Below are positions 23,701 through 37,236 of a stretch of 64,000 nucleotides of DNA, piece after piece (positions within the stretch are counted from its first letter, which is position 1; each line of letters begins with the position of its first letter). The notes beneath the pieces were generated by a model that saw nothing but the letters and a program-made list of their open reading frames with translations, did not search any database and had not been told where the DNA came from. The stretch is from assembly GCA_016801885.1 (NCBI GenBank), contig CM028900.1, positions 8,711,501 through 8,775,500 of the forward strand. Reading direction: 5' to 3'. The DNA is from Toxotes chatareus (taxonomy: Eukaryota > Chordata > Actinopteri > Toxotidae). Made by a program: the position numbers and the translations under genes.

Positions 23701-26551
23701 TGCTGCTCTGTCTGTCTGTTCCGCTGAACCAGGTTCTTAAAAGCTATTTGCTGTAAGACAAGATCAAAGAAAGATGAAAACTTTGACGCAGCTACATAAG
23801 AGCGTTGGCTTTAGATTCATATCACATTTGACGCTTCAGAAACAAAATATTTCTGCTACATCCTTCAGCCACACTTTAGCTGGATTTACTCTCTAGCATT
23901 GTTAGAAAGGTCCAGCAAAGGAAATGTACATTACGTAGGATATAATGTACATTACCAAGATTTGCATTCATTATGCACCCTAAGTGATCCTACACTTTCT
24001 TGAACTCACAACTGTCGTAGGAAGAAAGTGGGAGGGGACATTATTTAACGTGTTCAATGTTTACTTCACAATGAACAAACTTTCCCAGCGTTGTGCTGTC
24101 TCAGAATCATGTAGAGGAACACACAAGCGGGCCAATCTCAGTTCTCATGGTCTCCACATTGTATCTTTATAGCTGCTGTAGCACTGACATGTGGTTACAT
24201 TTGAAGTGGTACATATTAGCTCCAGCAAAACTGGCATCATAGCTATGGAAGCTAGATATAAAGATAACCCTGAACAGACAAGAGCAAGCACTCAATTCAT
24301 TCCCACCTGCAGTATGAGCTCCTGAAGCTGTGATTGTTTCTGCTTAATTCTCTCCAGCCGCCTTTGTCTTTCCACCTACAGTTAATATAAAGGAAAAATG
24401 ATTAAGAGGAAAAAAAAACTGGTGACAGAGAGTGGACATTCTCAAGACAAGCTAATATAAGAATAGTCTTCACTGTGTGTTTCTACCTCTAGGTTTTGGC
24501 ACTCTTGCGCTGAGTTGGTGGGCAGACCAATCCACTTGATTTCTTTTTTCTCTTTAGAGATAATGTTCATGGCCATGAGCACATTAAGTGCATCGTACAC
24601 ACGCCGCCGAATGTTCTTCTGGTCATACACATGCTAAAAGGGAAAAAAACCCCACAAGATCAAAAATATTAACAAAAACATTTAAATTGTTAAAAGATAA
24701 TTGTAAAATCTAACCCTACGAAACCCTTTTTCAAACATGTTTGTGCATGATTTAGGCTGAGATAATGTCATGCAGCTGTAGCACTCACTGAGTCATTGGG
24801 CGACATGTGGTTGTCTGAAGAGCTGAATTCTGCGACCAGTTCATCTGCCACCTCATTGTAGGTGGTTACTCCTTTCTTCTGCACCTTCTCACACACTTTC
24901 ATGGAGAAATGCCTCAAGCCCTTCCCATTTTTTTCCCCTTTCTTACCACGCTTTCTGCAGACCAAACAGAAACACAACGATTAGTATGTAAACACCTATG
25001 TATTTTCTTTCTTTATATGAAAATGTGTCCGATTTCACACATGCTAAAAACACTTAACAAGAGCTCAACAACGTCCCAAACTTATAAACTTAAGACCCTT
25101 TTGAAGACTTACCCTGATGACCAAGGAGAGGCATCGGATGGTTGAGTCTGAGTGAGGAACTGGGAACTTGGTGTATGTGGACTATTTACCAAAATGGTAT
25201 TCGATACCGTGGGCCTCTGTGGTGTTCCAATCACCTGCAACGGACAGGGGAAAGTAAACATTAACACTAAGCACTGGCAGTAATTTTGTGAGGCCGTCAA
25301 TGTAAAATGAGCTCTTCTCTAAAATGAAGTGTATTCAAATCCTGATATATGATGAAGGTATACTTAACACCAACAGTACATTTTTAAAAATCAATTTTTT
25401 GTTTTACTGAAAGGAGTAGATAACACTTAACATGGAAAAGCTGTTTAGGGCTCGCTCGCATCAGGAAGAACACTTTTAGTATTTCAGACATTTATACTAT
25501 CAATTATTGGTGATGAACACAGCCACTGATCAGGTTTAGAAATTGCTTAAAATTCGCATCCTAAATAGTAATGATGTATCTAAGAGATAGGTGATCTATT
25601 CCTTCACTAAGGTAATATCTAAGCTGATTTCCGTTATGTATACATTCCATGTATATAATGGGATGATGGGTGTAATCCTGCTGACTGTAGAGTTGATAAG
25701 CTTAGGATCAACTGCCTCCACCTACCCTCTGCCCGGTCACCTCACAATGATAATGGAGGGGCTTACACAACAGTAAGACACAGCAGAGAAACCCAGTAAG
25801 CACATCTCTACACAAATGCATCTGCAGGTAACTGGCAATTTAGAAAGCTGAACATTTTATATCTATTGAGAAGTTCTAATCTCTCATACAAATGAGGTTG
25901 TGAAAGCAAAAAAGGCGGACTTTTGTGGAACATCACTCACCATATGTGGCACATGTTGCATGTGTGTTGCAACGTTCACATTGGATGGCCCTAGGGTTTT
26001 GGGAAGTAGCTGTTTGGCCACAGGGGCAGCTGTAGGCTGGACAGTAACCAAAGACAGGACACCTAACAGAAGACATGGGAAGACCAGTAATGAGCAGAGA
26101 TCTTGATTGAAACTCCATTGCCCCCTATCGTCCTGCCACCATCACACAGGCCTACACATGAATACACATTTTCCTTGAGGGCTTGGCAAACTATATTGTA
26201 TGTCATGCATGTCAAGTAAAGACAATACTGTGTACAATTTCTGTACGGTATTCTGTATTATAAATTTGTACCTTTGCTGGGGCTCAGATTCTGATCGATG
26301 AAAACCTTCAGCTCTCCATTTGTTTCAATCAGACCAGCCTGCAGGGAACAAGATATAAATACAGTACAATATTCACCACATTAAAGATCCTGCATGAGTC
26401 CAGTTAAACAAAAAGTGTACAGCAGAACAAACATGGCATTATTGGACATGTCATAAGTAAGTTATAGGAACTTAACATCTACCATCAGCAAACTAAACAA
26501 CTGCTTTCCAGTAAAAACCATGCATAAAAAATTACTTACATCTTTAGCCAT
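20733..26551 (-). CDS. tfdp1: Transcription factor Dp-1, E2F dimerisation partner
   Basis: Eleven coding exons on the minus strand join in phase: 26551-26540, 26338-26272, 26062-25941, 25234-25113, 24954-24789, 24633-24487, 24375-24307, 23750-23599, 21992-21826, 21080-21002, 20871-20733, giving 413 aa against about 410 for human TFDP1. The protein starts [20 protein letters not shown]. Residues about 108-190 are the winged-helix DNA-binding domain ([15 protein letters not shown], and [20 protein letters not shown]), followed by the dimerisation helix ([20 protein letters not shown]), the DP marked-box region ([20 protein letters not shown]) and a very acidic tail. DP proteins pair with E2Fs to bind cell-cycle promoters. 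The tail [13 protein letters not shown] plus acidic run and the [12 protein letters not shown] helix are those of TFDP1 rather than TFDP2. Exon 6 starts HVYDQ, where mammalian TFDP1 has AYDQ; TFDP2 has HVYDQ, so the acceptor may be shared or alternative. Confidence 0.96.
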
Positions 26552-28714
26552 GATCCCAAAGGACCGGAGGAGTTGAGCTTTAGGCTAAAAAGAAAATTTT
26601 CTTCTGTCACTCTTCAGACCCCTGTAGACAGAAAGAGGGCAAACCATTAAATAAAGACTGCAGCTAGTTTCCAACTTCACCTTAAACATCACGTTTTTAC
26701 AAAATGTTTCCCAGTGTTATACAAAATAAACACAGTTTGTGTTTTTTATGTGTAATTAAACTAAACTCTGAACTAAGGCCCATTTGAAATGCTTGCTGCC
26801 AGCACACTGTTCAAAGCTACATCACTAACGTTAGCTTGAGTCACCGGGCATTCTTCTTTCAAGACAAATTAACCGTGTATATGTACATGTTTTAGCCCAA
26901 GCTCAATTATATGAATCTTTGACAGGTGTTTCTGAATGCATAGTGTATGCAAAAAACTACATTAAACCATCCCTGGATGGTCACAACTTTTACTACGCTA
27001 AGTGTGCACAAGGCCTACTTCAGGTACCGAGCATGTCCGGAGGAGAGGCATCGTCGAACTTCTGCTACAGGTCACGCAAACATGCTAACTTTATCACAGC
27101 AGCGCAAAACTATCAATGTGACTATAGTGATAGCACCACATTGTTACATATATTACGGATACATGCAGGAGTAACAGCATTCATATCATACCACGACAGC
27201 ATTGAACAATCTTTTGTTGAATGCAGCTAGCTAATTGTTACAGCTAACAGTTAGCATTACATTCAGCTTACTTGCGTTAGCTAGCTAGTTAGCTTCTGCA
27301 CGTTTTGAACAGATTCCCTTAAAATTTAGCATTTATTGGTTCCCTTCTGCAGATTCCCGACAAAGCCGAGTATGGGTTAATATTTAAGGAATGTGTGTGC
27401 ATGACGCACGGTGAATAAAGTTAATATAGTGATTCTGTGCACTTACGAGTGCACTCTTCTGTTTCTTCGACGGCTGTTGTTGTTGGCATTTGAGAATGGA
27501 GGAAGAGGAGGTCTAAATCCCTTCCAAACAGGAAACAAACTAAGTAATGTCGAAGTACTTTTTAACAATTCTACACATAAAACCAAGGATAAAATATTTC
27601 TTTGTGTTGAGTATTTAACTCTTGTGTTTATTTTCTCCTAAAGTTTCTGTCCTTCGCCGTTGTACAGTAAGTAATACCAGAATTTGCCGGTTGGTCGATA
27701 AGGGAAGCTGCATAAAAAAAAGATCGTTTTCAACTGAATATAAACGGATCGCAGAGAAAAAGCAAAAAGCTGAGTTAAAGCTCAAATAACAACAAGATGC
27801 TCTTTTTTCCGACCCTGAATGTCACATTGCATTTAAAAATAACACCCGAAGTATTTCGTCACAACCTCTGAAATGCCTATTACTTGTAATTAAGATTATT
27901 CTTGTTTAGTTAATTGTGGTTTATTGACAGTTGCGGATCTCTTACTGTCACCTTACTTGTCACTGCCTATCACCAACAAACATAAAAACAGTGGCCTCTT
28001 TATCCCGAATTTACATTAAGAAACAACTAATTTATTTTCTTCTATCAATATTCAAACTACTTATAAAACAGGCTGAAATTTTAGCTTTAAATAAAATATT
28101 GATATTTTCGTCGTCTATCGACTAACTTTGGCTAAATTAACGTTACTAGTGTCATCCTTTAAACGGTTGTTTTCATGACACGACACGATATGTAACATTA
28201 AAAGCTCTAGAAAAAAATAATCGTGTCGCTGCACAGCGGACATTAATGCAACCGATCGATCATAATCACCGCGGATCGTTACACCAAACTAAAAGCCTCA
28301 CTAATGACTCCGTAAATGTTAGCTATATAAGCTACGTAAGTTAGCAACATATAATATATACTAAAGTTAACGCCTAGGGTACAGCACTTGTACTTTACTA
28401 ATCAGAAGTACTTAATAGTTATTTTAGCAGCGAGCTAACCCGCTATTATGGTTGAAAAGCCAGGACCACCGTCGCTTTGTTAGCCAACTGGCGTTACGCT
28501 AGCTCGTAGCTAGCGGGCGAGCTAATCTACAGCTGTCATCGACAACACTACCAGAATTTAGCTTCAATTTTTACCATGGTTAGCTTTGTGTCTGTTGGCA
28601 GTGTATTTTCTAAACATTTTAAAGCACAACAATAAGTAAAGCAGGTATTAAACTTGAAGAACTGTCTTTTTCTGCCGCTTGAGAGCGAGCCAGAAGTCAA
28701 TAAATGCGGCTTAC
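26552..28714 (-). other. 5' UTR and first intron of tfdp1
   Basis: The coding-start exon extends upstream to about 26585. The rest is AT-rich intron with clusters of GCTAGC/GTTAGC words at 27230-27300 and 28315-28520. A second possible donor (CTC|GTAAGT on the minus strand) lies near 27446. The open frame 26919-27230 and others have no recognisable protein. Confidence 0.45.
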
Positions 28715-28840
28715 CGGTGCACTTCGCAAGTTAGCAAACTGATTGTTAGCGCTTTCTATCAGCTCTCTGTTAGCCTTGCTACAGCAGCGCGTCTCACAAT
28801 CTGATCTTGGCGGTGTCTCGCTTTAGAGGTGTCTGATTGG
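28715..28840 (-). promoter_or_regulatory. Candidate tfdp1 promoter and non-coding first exon
   Basis: A strong donor on the minus strand (CCG|GTAAGCC, donor at 28714-28713) would end a non-coding exon starting near 28800. Upstream of it on that strand are a CCAAT box (ATTGG on the plus strand, 28836-28840) and a GGCGG-like word in CTTGGCGGT near 28807 that resembles an E2F half site. This is consistent with an E2F-responsive housekeeping promoter but was not tested. Confidence 0.4.
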
Positions 28841-28849
28841 ACAGCATCG

Positions 28850-31800
28850 ATGAGACGAAAGCAGAGCAGTCAAAGTAGTTCATGCCCACAACCCGCATCT
28901 CTTGGGACTAGAGGATATCAACGAGCTTCAAAGATGCATATACCGCCATCTTCTGTACAGGAGTGTGAGGGTGCATTTCAGCTGTTTGTCTAGCGGTAAC
29001 GCCTCAAGACAGCGGACTGTAGGTAAGTTTTGGTTGCACCAAAAATGCAATGATGATACATTAGGATCTCATTGCTTCAGCCACATTATGAGCTGGTCAG
29101 GGATGGCTACATATGAATTAAACACAAATGAGCTCCTAAATGGAATAAAGGACCAGTTTTGTTGTGTGTGTAAAGCAATGCAGTCAGTGTTGTTAAACTT
29201 CTGGCTACCACCTTGGCTTTATGGCAGAGTGCAAAATGTGCATTTTTTCCATTTGACAGCAGTCGTAGTTTTCTATAGACAACTTCAGATATGAGATGGG
29301 AGGCAAAATTTTGTCACAAGTGGTAAGTCAAGTCATTGAGACACAATCTGATTTCATGTGTGAAGAGCCAACCAGTTCAGCTGTTTTTCATACAGACCAG
29401 AAACAAGGAGGTCTGAAGGGTCAAAGAATCAAACTTGCATGTTTAAAACTGTATAAACATTCCACCACTTAATTCTGTCTCAGGTCCATCAGTCAGCCTA
29501 GATGATGCCTTTAAGCCAAGTCCAAACCAAAACTTGTTCCCCAGGACCACATCTCCAAAAACCCCCAATGTGCACCTCCTTCATAGATGGTGGTCTGAAG
29601 GTGGTCTGTCCCCCTGTCATGATTGATTATTCTTGAGAGTGCCACCCAGCAGTACCTGACCATCTCTTCTACTGCATTATCTGTAAAAATATCTGCAAAA
29701 CAAACATGAGTAAAAGCACACCACCTAACCAGACCAGGCTAATCTTTGCTATATAACTATATTTTTCATGAAAAATTCTCCCTATTTGATCTGACAGATA
29801 TTAAACTGTTTAACACTATAATTAAATCAATAATCAAGGAATATTCTGATCACTGTTTATGTATTTTAATATAAAATGTTTTTGACACGATAGGGGTAAT
29901 TTGTGAATATCCATATATAAAAGGAGCACCACTTTATCAAATCAGTTTTGCTTTCCCTGTAAGTTTTCTTCTTTGCGTATCTAGACAACATGAATCTATC
30001 AATATATTTCTCCACTCAGATGTTGACACCCCTTCACTCCATTTCATCCGTTCTCTCTGGTTTTCAGTCATACCATCCGTCATACCCAAATCTTTAAGAA
30101 AAAAAAAAAGGTTGAACATTCCCCCAAACATGCCAACCCATAATCAGCCTACCTCTTTCATGCTATTATATACTGTCCGTCAAGTTTTTAATACTGTGTT
30201 TTAGTATTTTCGGATGTATATGAATCAGTGTAGTTCTAAATTAATTCTTGTTACCACAAAATATGAAAGTAAGCAACTGTAAGTGAACCAAGAAATGTCA
30301 CCTCATAACACACCTGATCAGACATCTGACCACAAACACCACATCCTAATGTTTACAATCAGCGCAGAGTCTGTAAATCAGTTGGTATGGATGACAGTAG
30401 TTTTCCCATCAACAGCGCTGTAACTCTCACTTACATGCTGCACCCTGTGAATGTGATTGTACTAGGAAGTGTATTCAACTCATTTAGTCCTTCCTCACTG
30501 TAAAACCAAACACACAAAAAAAGGAAGGCTGACGTCCACAGATACTCTATCAGCTACAGTGCTGGGTGTGCTATTCTCACTTATTGAAGGGTGGATTCAT
30601 TTTCACATGAGATAAACTCAGCTGAGCTGTCAGCCCAACAGACTGTCAAATATTATTTGTGCTGTATGATAAGCCCTTGGGGTTTTTGTCACATTATATG
30701 AGGACTTAAATTCCTCATTGTTGACCAAGTACTACACAACAATGAAAACAAAAGAGATGAAAGACACAGTTTTGCTTTAACAATTTTTGGAGCTGGAAAG
30801 AAAGAACATCTGCTAGTACAGGCTGAACCCACTGCCTTGAACATTATTAACATTATTAACAACTATATAACGTTTACAATGACAGGATAACAATTCAGAG
30901 TTCAAAATAAAAAGACAATAGTCCGCTCTTTGCTACACTACATACAACTAACAACATACATTTGTATACTGCACTAATTTCTAAAGTTCAAATAAAACTG
31001 TTACTGTTGTACTGAACACACTTTTGCCCCTTGGCTGGATTAACCTGCCAAAGAGCAAAATGAGCTGCTGAGCCCCCTTCATACTAGAACGCTGCATGGA
31101 TCCAGATTTGCTGAGTCGTAATTTGATTGAACAGTCAATATATCTGTTATTATAACACTGTGTTATGAGTGGTGAAGGAAGTACTTCTTATCACAGATGT
31201 AATGTTTTATGGTGTTTGTCCTGTTGGTGTTGCTAGAAACACTCTAGGGTTCTGTTTTATTTTCAGCAGTGTTGTTTGCAGATTTTGAGAGATTTCCTGT
31301 GGTGTACATGGTAAAACAATGCAGTGTCAAAGTCTCACTTTTTTCTCAATCACACACATATGCAAGGACTAATCTTTAGTTGACATTTGCCTCCCTCTGA
31401 TGCCTGCCGAGACTCATATTGTTTTTAAGAACCTTTTAACTGGCAAACTCTGAATCTCTGATCATTAAAGGGCTCCTAATGAGTGATAAATTAAATACAG
31501 GTGCACATGGTCAAACAATGGTCAAACAGGCAAGCCTGTAAATGTACAGTATCTTGTCTGCTACATAAGAGGGATCAAGACTGAATCTATTTTCAATTGG
31601 AATTACCAAATTTTGGAATAAAAAGTGTCAGATATTTCTCATGTTATCAATATTCAACTCTCGTATTTTCAGATATTTGTATATCTACCATCAACTCAGA
31701 AAAGCAGAGTAGACTAATGTGGTCTAATGCAATACTCCTGTAATAAAGCCTACAGTCTTAGTTATAATGTTCAGCTTTGGTTTAAAGTGTTTCAAAGAGG

Positions 31801-32018
31801 TGTTGATTCAACTTTGCGGTTGGTTTGAAGGCTGTAGTTTGTGGTGTAGCTGAATTATATTGTGTTACACTGAGAGACATTTCTAATATTTAGTCTTCCC
31901 TTATTGATAAACAGCTGTCATTATAAGCCAATACACTTCAATGGCAGGCAAACGACAGCAGCAGTTAGTGCAAATCTCATCTTTCTAATGAACCCTTTAA
32001 TAGCTGTTCGACTATTTT
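28850..32018. other. Intergenic DNA between tfdp1 and dcun1d2
   Basis: TMCO3 occupies this position in human; no exons resembling a multi-span transporter were seen. The open frame 28902-29294 lacks any recognised motif. The stretch from 29300 to 31900 is AT-rich and looks like unique intergenic DNA. Confidence 0.55.
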
Positions 32019-32030
32019 CGCGCATGCGCA
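32019..32030 (+). promoter_or_regulatory. NRF1 site at the dcun1d2 promoter
   Basis: CGCGCATGCGCA is an exact match to the NRF1 consensus YGCGCAYGCGCR. It lies 50 bases upstream of the dcun1d2 start codon, where NRF1 typically acts in TATA-less promoters. Confidence 0.75.
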
Positions 32031-32079
32031 TAATGCGCGACTGTCGGGCTACAAAACTGGTCAAACAGCGGGTGTAAAA

Positions 32080-35000
32080 ATGGTAGGTAACCAAAATAAA
32101 CACAAACCCAGGCATTGGCTTTAGTGCCATTAAGGCTTACCTTCAAGACTAGTGTCGTATTATTAAAGTACATGCCGTGTCGCGTTTTGGCAAGCCTACA
32201 ATGGTCAGGTACTTGTGTTTGCTGCTATTACAGGGAAGGTCAGTTGATATTTTGAGAGCAGCTAGCTAGCTACACGTCCCTTTTTTGGCAGTCTGGCAAC
32301 TTGGGCTGCGAGCAGGTCAGCCTTTAGACCTCAAACACAGACAGACACAGGGTCGTATAAATGAAATCCTGGCATATCGACGACCATACTGACAGCCTGA
32401 TCATGTGGTATTAACTCCATCGTTCATGTCAGTGATACATTCCGGCTAACTTAGCTAACGTTAGCCAGCAGAAGTTACTAGCTGGTGGTATGCAGACAAT
32501 GCTAACCCAACGTTACCCATTTGGTGACACAGTAATCCGTGCTGTTGTCACAACAGACTGTTGACTTAATGCGGTCCTTATTAACAGAAATCAGTAACTG
32601 TTGGAGAAACCATTAGCAGCTCGGTGAACTCGCACTGTTTTAGTCTCCGGTTTCAGGAAATGCTGCTCTTCAGTGAAGTGCAAGTGCTCAGCTACTGCAT
32701 CTGCTGTGAGGAGATGGCATGGTGATTTTTCGACAGAGCTGCGGGATATTTTAGGATAATATCCATTGGGACTAAAATATAAGATAACTTCCATTATCAG
32801 TTCATCTGTTGTTTTTTCTTTTAATTCGGTAAAATAGTGGAAAATGCAAATCACAGTTTCCAAATCAAATCAAATCCTCATATTTGATAAGCTTAAATTA
32901 TTTTATTTTTTGCCTTTTTCTTTAAAAATTGTCTTAAAACCGGTAATTGATATTCTAAACTGTTGCTAATCAGTCAACTAGGGCTGCAACAAACAATTAC
33001 TTCCATTGTCAATTAATGACAACTATTTTCTTGGTGAGCTGTTCACCTGTTTTGTCTATAAATCCGAAATTAATGAAGAATGACAGTCATGGTTTCCCAT
33101 AGTCTAAGGTGTGCTTGCGTTTTCAGATGTCTTGTGTTGTCTGATCAAAAGCTTGAAATATTCCAGTCACTATGGTACAAAACAAAAAAAACCCAATCCG
33201 CACATCAAGAAAAAAATGACTGAAATTATTTTTCTATTATGAAAACAGTTGCTGATTCATTTCCAGATGACTGACTAATCAACTGATTGTTTCAACTGTG
33301 CAATTGACGAACTGATTAATCAACTAATCGTAACTAATATAGTGTTAGGAAACCAGGTATCATCTGGAATTTGGTTAAAAGTTTTACAGTGACTTTAAAG
33401 CGTAACTGTTGATTATTGCTGCTCTTTAATGGCTACATTATAATTTAATGATGCTATTCTGAATTTACTTGACTAGCTCTTGCCAAATTAAATGTACATT
33501 GAATGACTCCTGCTTGCATTCATAACTTTTTTCTTAAAGATGTCTAATGTGCATGTTTAGTGCAGGAAAGTGCAGTTTACCATACCAAAATATATCTTCA
33601 CAATACCCCTGTTAAAGTATTCTGACAATATTTTGTCATTTGATTTTTTTTTTCCTGATTTGATATTGCTGAGTATTTCAGGCAGGGTGCTTGTGTTACA
33701 CTCCAGACTTGTTGCACCTCTAGGTCCCGGTGATGGCATCCCATTTCCCTACTCATGTTACATCTATGACTGTAGTTATCTGAGGGGCCCTCAGGGGTAC
33801 AGCATGTGCTTTGAGAATCCACAACATCCCCCCTCAGAAAAGACCATGTAGCTTTTGGACAGGACATAATTACCACCACAGCGTCTTGGCTGGCCTCCTT
33901 TAATGTTTGTCTGCGTGACAGACTAACCTTTTAGATATGTGTGAGTGTTTCTGAGTGTCTCCCGGTCTTTCCTGTCCTTTTTGCTGCTGCCTGAATGCTT
34001 GTAGATGTGTGTGTCTCGTTGTGTGTTTTTGTCTGTGTATCGCTCTGTGTTTGCATGTTGTTGTCTGTACTCCCTGGCCTGATCGCGCCAGTGTCTGACA
34101 GCCCCTGTCCTGTACTTGCACAGCATAAGCTGAAGTCTTCGCAGAGGGACAAGGTACGACAGTTCATGTCCTTCACACAAGCTGGGGAGAAGACAGCTGT
34201 GTACTGCCTCACACAGAATGACTGGAAACTAGAAGTTGCGACTGACAACTACTTTCAGAACCCAGATCTTTACTGTAAGGAATCCATGAAAACCTCAGTA
34301 GACCGGAAAAAGCTGGAGCAGCTCTACAATCGCTACAAAGGTAAATGGGATAACCTAACAGTCTGTGTTTTACACTGCAACATAAAATAAACTTAAAAAT
34401 AGAATAGAGTTGTTCAAAAAAGGACAGTATTTTTGGGTTATAGCCACTACATGTTTGCAAAAGGTACGTGTTATATATGTATATTTTCCTGCTAGATCCC
34501 CAGGATGAAAATAAGATTGGTATTGATGGGATCCAGCAGTTTTGTGATGACCTCTCACTGGACCCAGCCAGCATCACTGTGCTGGTTGTTGCATGGAAGT
34601 TTCGCGCTGCCACTCAGTGCGAGTTCACCAAGAAGGAGTTTCTGGATGGAATGACAGAGCTGGGGTGAGTGTTGACATCAACAGCGTGTGACATCCTACG
34701 AAATGGGACGTAAACACTGCGCCTGAAGTATCTTTGCATGGTCGATCTCTTAGTGTAGCTCCAGGGAGGGAAAGCTGTCTCTATATATAGACTCACTGAA
34801 CCACAGCTTGAGTATTCTGTGTCTTCGTGGAATGACTCAATGGAAGAGCTGCAGTGTTTTGACTTTTGAGGTTCATGTGTCAGAATCAACTGCTGCAACT
34901 GTTTGGGTTGTCCATGCGCAATCATGTGGAGTTTATTTATTTGTTATTTAAATTCTCTCTTAATTCAGGTGTGACAGCCCAGAAAAACTGAAGGCCCTTT

Positions 35001-35920
35001 TGCCAAGATTAGAGCAGGAGCTAAAAGACAGCGGGAAGTTCAAGGACTTCTACCAGTTCACCTTTAACTTTGCCAAAAATCCTGGACAGAAGGGCCTAGG
35101 TAAGCAGAGTGGCAAGAATAACAACAACTTGTTTAGTGATATCACTGATTCAAACAAGTGTTCTCTTTTGTGTCTCTGAACAGACTTGGAGATGGCTGTA
35201 GCCTACTGGAACCTTGTTCTCTCAGGACGTTTTAAGTTCCTTGATCTTTGGAATAGATTTCTGTTGGTGAGTCAAAAAAAGTGAAACTGAATGCTCAGAT
35301 CAAATATGTTCAATTGGTTTTGGCGCCAGTATTGGCTGCTTATCATCCATTCACATTTTATACAGCTTCTTTGTCACTGTCAACTCATTTACATTCATTG
35401 CAGTCATGGCAGGTCACCCACTGAGTTTTTCTGGCCACACCCATCCCTTGCCTCATGTTACTTTACATAAAAACAATGCCATGAGGTATACAGATTTTAA
35501 ATTCAAAATTAGAGCAATATAATTTGACTGGCATTGGAGTTGAGGCAATGGAAATAACTGTGAACACATCAGAAATGATTTAAAAGCAAGAAGTGTGAAA
35601 CCGTGCATATACCCATGTAATCACCAGCATTGTCCATTACAGGAACACCATAAACGATCCATCCCAAAGGACACATGGAACCTATTGTTGGACTTTGGTA
35701 ACATGATTGCAGATGACATGTCAAACTATGATGAGGAAGGTGAGTTTGGAATGGGAAAATGGATAAAAAAAAACATTCCTTCAGATTAATAATTGGTCCA
35801 TTGCTGTGACACTAATGCTGTCTTGGTATTTTTTTCTCAGGAGCGTGGCCAGTCCTTATAGATGATTTTGTGGAATTCGCACGACCAATTGTAACAGGAT
35901 CAAAACGTAAAACTCTCTAA
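32080..35920 (+). CDS. dcun1d2: DCN1-like protein 2, neddylation co-E3
   Basis: Seven coding exons join in phase: 32080-32082, 34124-34340, 34496-34664, 34969-35099, 35184-35266, 35643-35739, 35841-35920, giving 259 aa, the same length as human DCUN1D2. Exon 1 encodes only the initiator methionine (ATG|GTAGGT); exon 2 starts HKLKSSQRDKVRQFM. The N-terminus is the UBA-like region, and the rest is the potentiating-neddylation (PONY) domain with GIDGIQQFCDDLSLDPASI and [20 protein letters not shown]. The three residues of the cullin-binding DAD patch known from DCN1-like proteins, D211, A235 and D241, are all present. The protein helps transfer NEDD8 from UBE2M to cullins, acting with RBX1. Using exon 1 at 32080 is inferred from phase, position and the NRF1 site; the remainder is secure. 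Confidence 0.95.
32262..32510. promoter_or_regulatory. Cluster of GCTAGC / GCTAACGTTAGC words in dcun1d2 intron 1
   Basis: AGCTAGCTAGCT at about 32261, TTAGCTAACGTTAGCC at about 32451 and GCTAACCC at about 32501 form a dense palindromic cluster just inside intron 1. Similar clusters lie near the tfdp1 and lamp1 promoters. Confidence 0.45.
32980..33345 (+). repeat. Dispersed teleost repeat, GGGCTGCAAC family
   Basis: Starts TAGGGCTGCAACAAACAATTA and ends with ATTAATCAACTAATCG, with ATTAATG-type words between. The two ends are partly complementary, so it resembles a MITE. Related copies lie at 48450-48780, 55960-56110 and 56240-56540 in this window. Confidence 0.7.
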
Positions 35921-36719
35921 ATCCAATTACAACTCTGGAAAACTAGAACGTTTATTTTACAGTGACTTCATAGTTTTTTTTAAGACTTGTAAAAAAAACA
36001 AAAAAAAGTGAAAATTGTAGACTTCAGAGAGCAAACAAAAGCACTTGAAACTGTCAGGAAACCACCTTTCAGGGAGCTGAGTAAAAACTATGAGAACAAC
36101 TGGCCATATTTTTTGCCCTCGTGAGACTGAGGCGTCATATGGACATTGCCAGATCCACCTCTGTCTCTCCTGTTGGATTCTCAGCATCCTGGACGCCCCT
36201 CTGCTCTGCTCCAGGAGGAGCACTACCTGTCAAGCCACAGCCCTGTAAGTGGGAATGGACACAGCACTGAGAGGAGGTTCACTGGCTGTGTGTACTCTAA
36301 ATGGACTGGAGAGGAGAAAGCAGTGTGTTTTAATATTCTTCCTAGTCAGCTTTGTTTTGTTACATGAAGCTCTGAGTGACTGTGCAAAGTTCCCATGTCT
36401 TGCTCTAACTTCGGGACAGAGTGCTCTCTACACCAGCACCAACAGAACTGTTGCAGTTTTTACTGTACATACTGTATCTATTGGGACAGTTTACAAAGAG
36501 AGCTATATGAAGAATAATATAAATATGTTGAATTTATAAATGCAAAAGATGATTTCTTTTATGTACAGGAAATGCTAAGATCTCTAACGGGATGCCTCAA
36601 TATTGTGGATAATATGCTGTTGGTTTAAATGTTAGGTGGATCTGTCAAGTCATGGAATTGTGAGCTGCTCACTGAAAGCATGTTAAACACGTTTTACTTC
36701 ACTTTGGCCTGGTTTCACA

Positions 36720-37236
36720 AATAAATTTTCATGTAAAGGCAGTGCTTTAATTTAGGTAATTGATATTGATTTGTGGTATTCATGTACGGATAAATGCAGA
36801 TGGGAGTGGGTCTTGAATCCTAAATGTAATCGGTTCTATCCACAGTACCATGATTTTTGCTTTCAAAAAATAATTTCTTTCTGACTGTTGAGGAAAGAGT
36901 TTTGTTTTTTTTAATCTGGTGATCCCTCTGAGCAATCTGTTCAAGCAGCAATTAAGAGAAATTTAAAGTTAAATTACGGACCCTTAGGATTGCATGGCAC
37001 ATATCTGTATGTTATGGCAGTGCGAAGCCCTTTGTTTGGAAGCCAGTACACTAAAGAGGGCAACAGGACAGGACAACAAAATAAGCCTTAAAAATAAATA
37101 CCTGTCTGTTCAATATTTATGTTTCTGTTCAAGCCCATCTGTTCAGTGTTACTGCAGGTAGTGAAAATTAGAATATATTGTTAATACATCATGTAAGTAG
37201 CCTAAGTATATTGTTCATTTAAGAAAGATGAATAAA
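36720..37236 (+). terminator. Polyadenylation signals of dcun1d2
   Basis: AATAAA at 36720-36725 and again at 37231-37236, about 0.8 and 1.3 kb after the stop codon. Both could be used. Confidence 0.5.

Noticed and set aside
28902..29294. 130-aa open frame near the tfdp1 promoter
   Set aside because: No domain or composition typical of a protein; contains a good splice donor in the middle and is probably promoter or 5' UTR sequence at most.
33570..33879. Overlapping frames on both strands in dcun1d2 intron 1
   Set aside because: Both strands open over the same bases and no similarity to known proteins.
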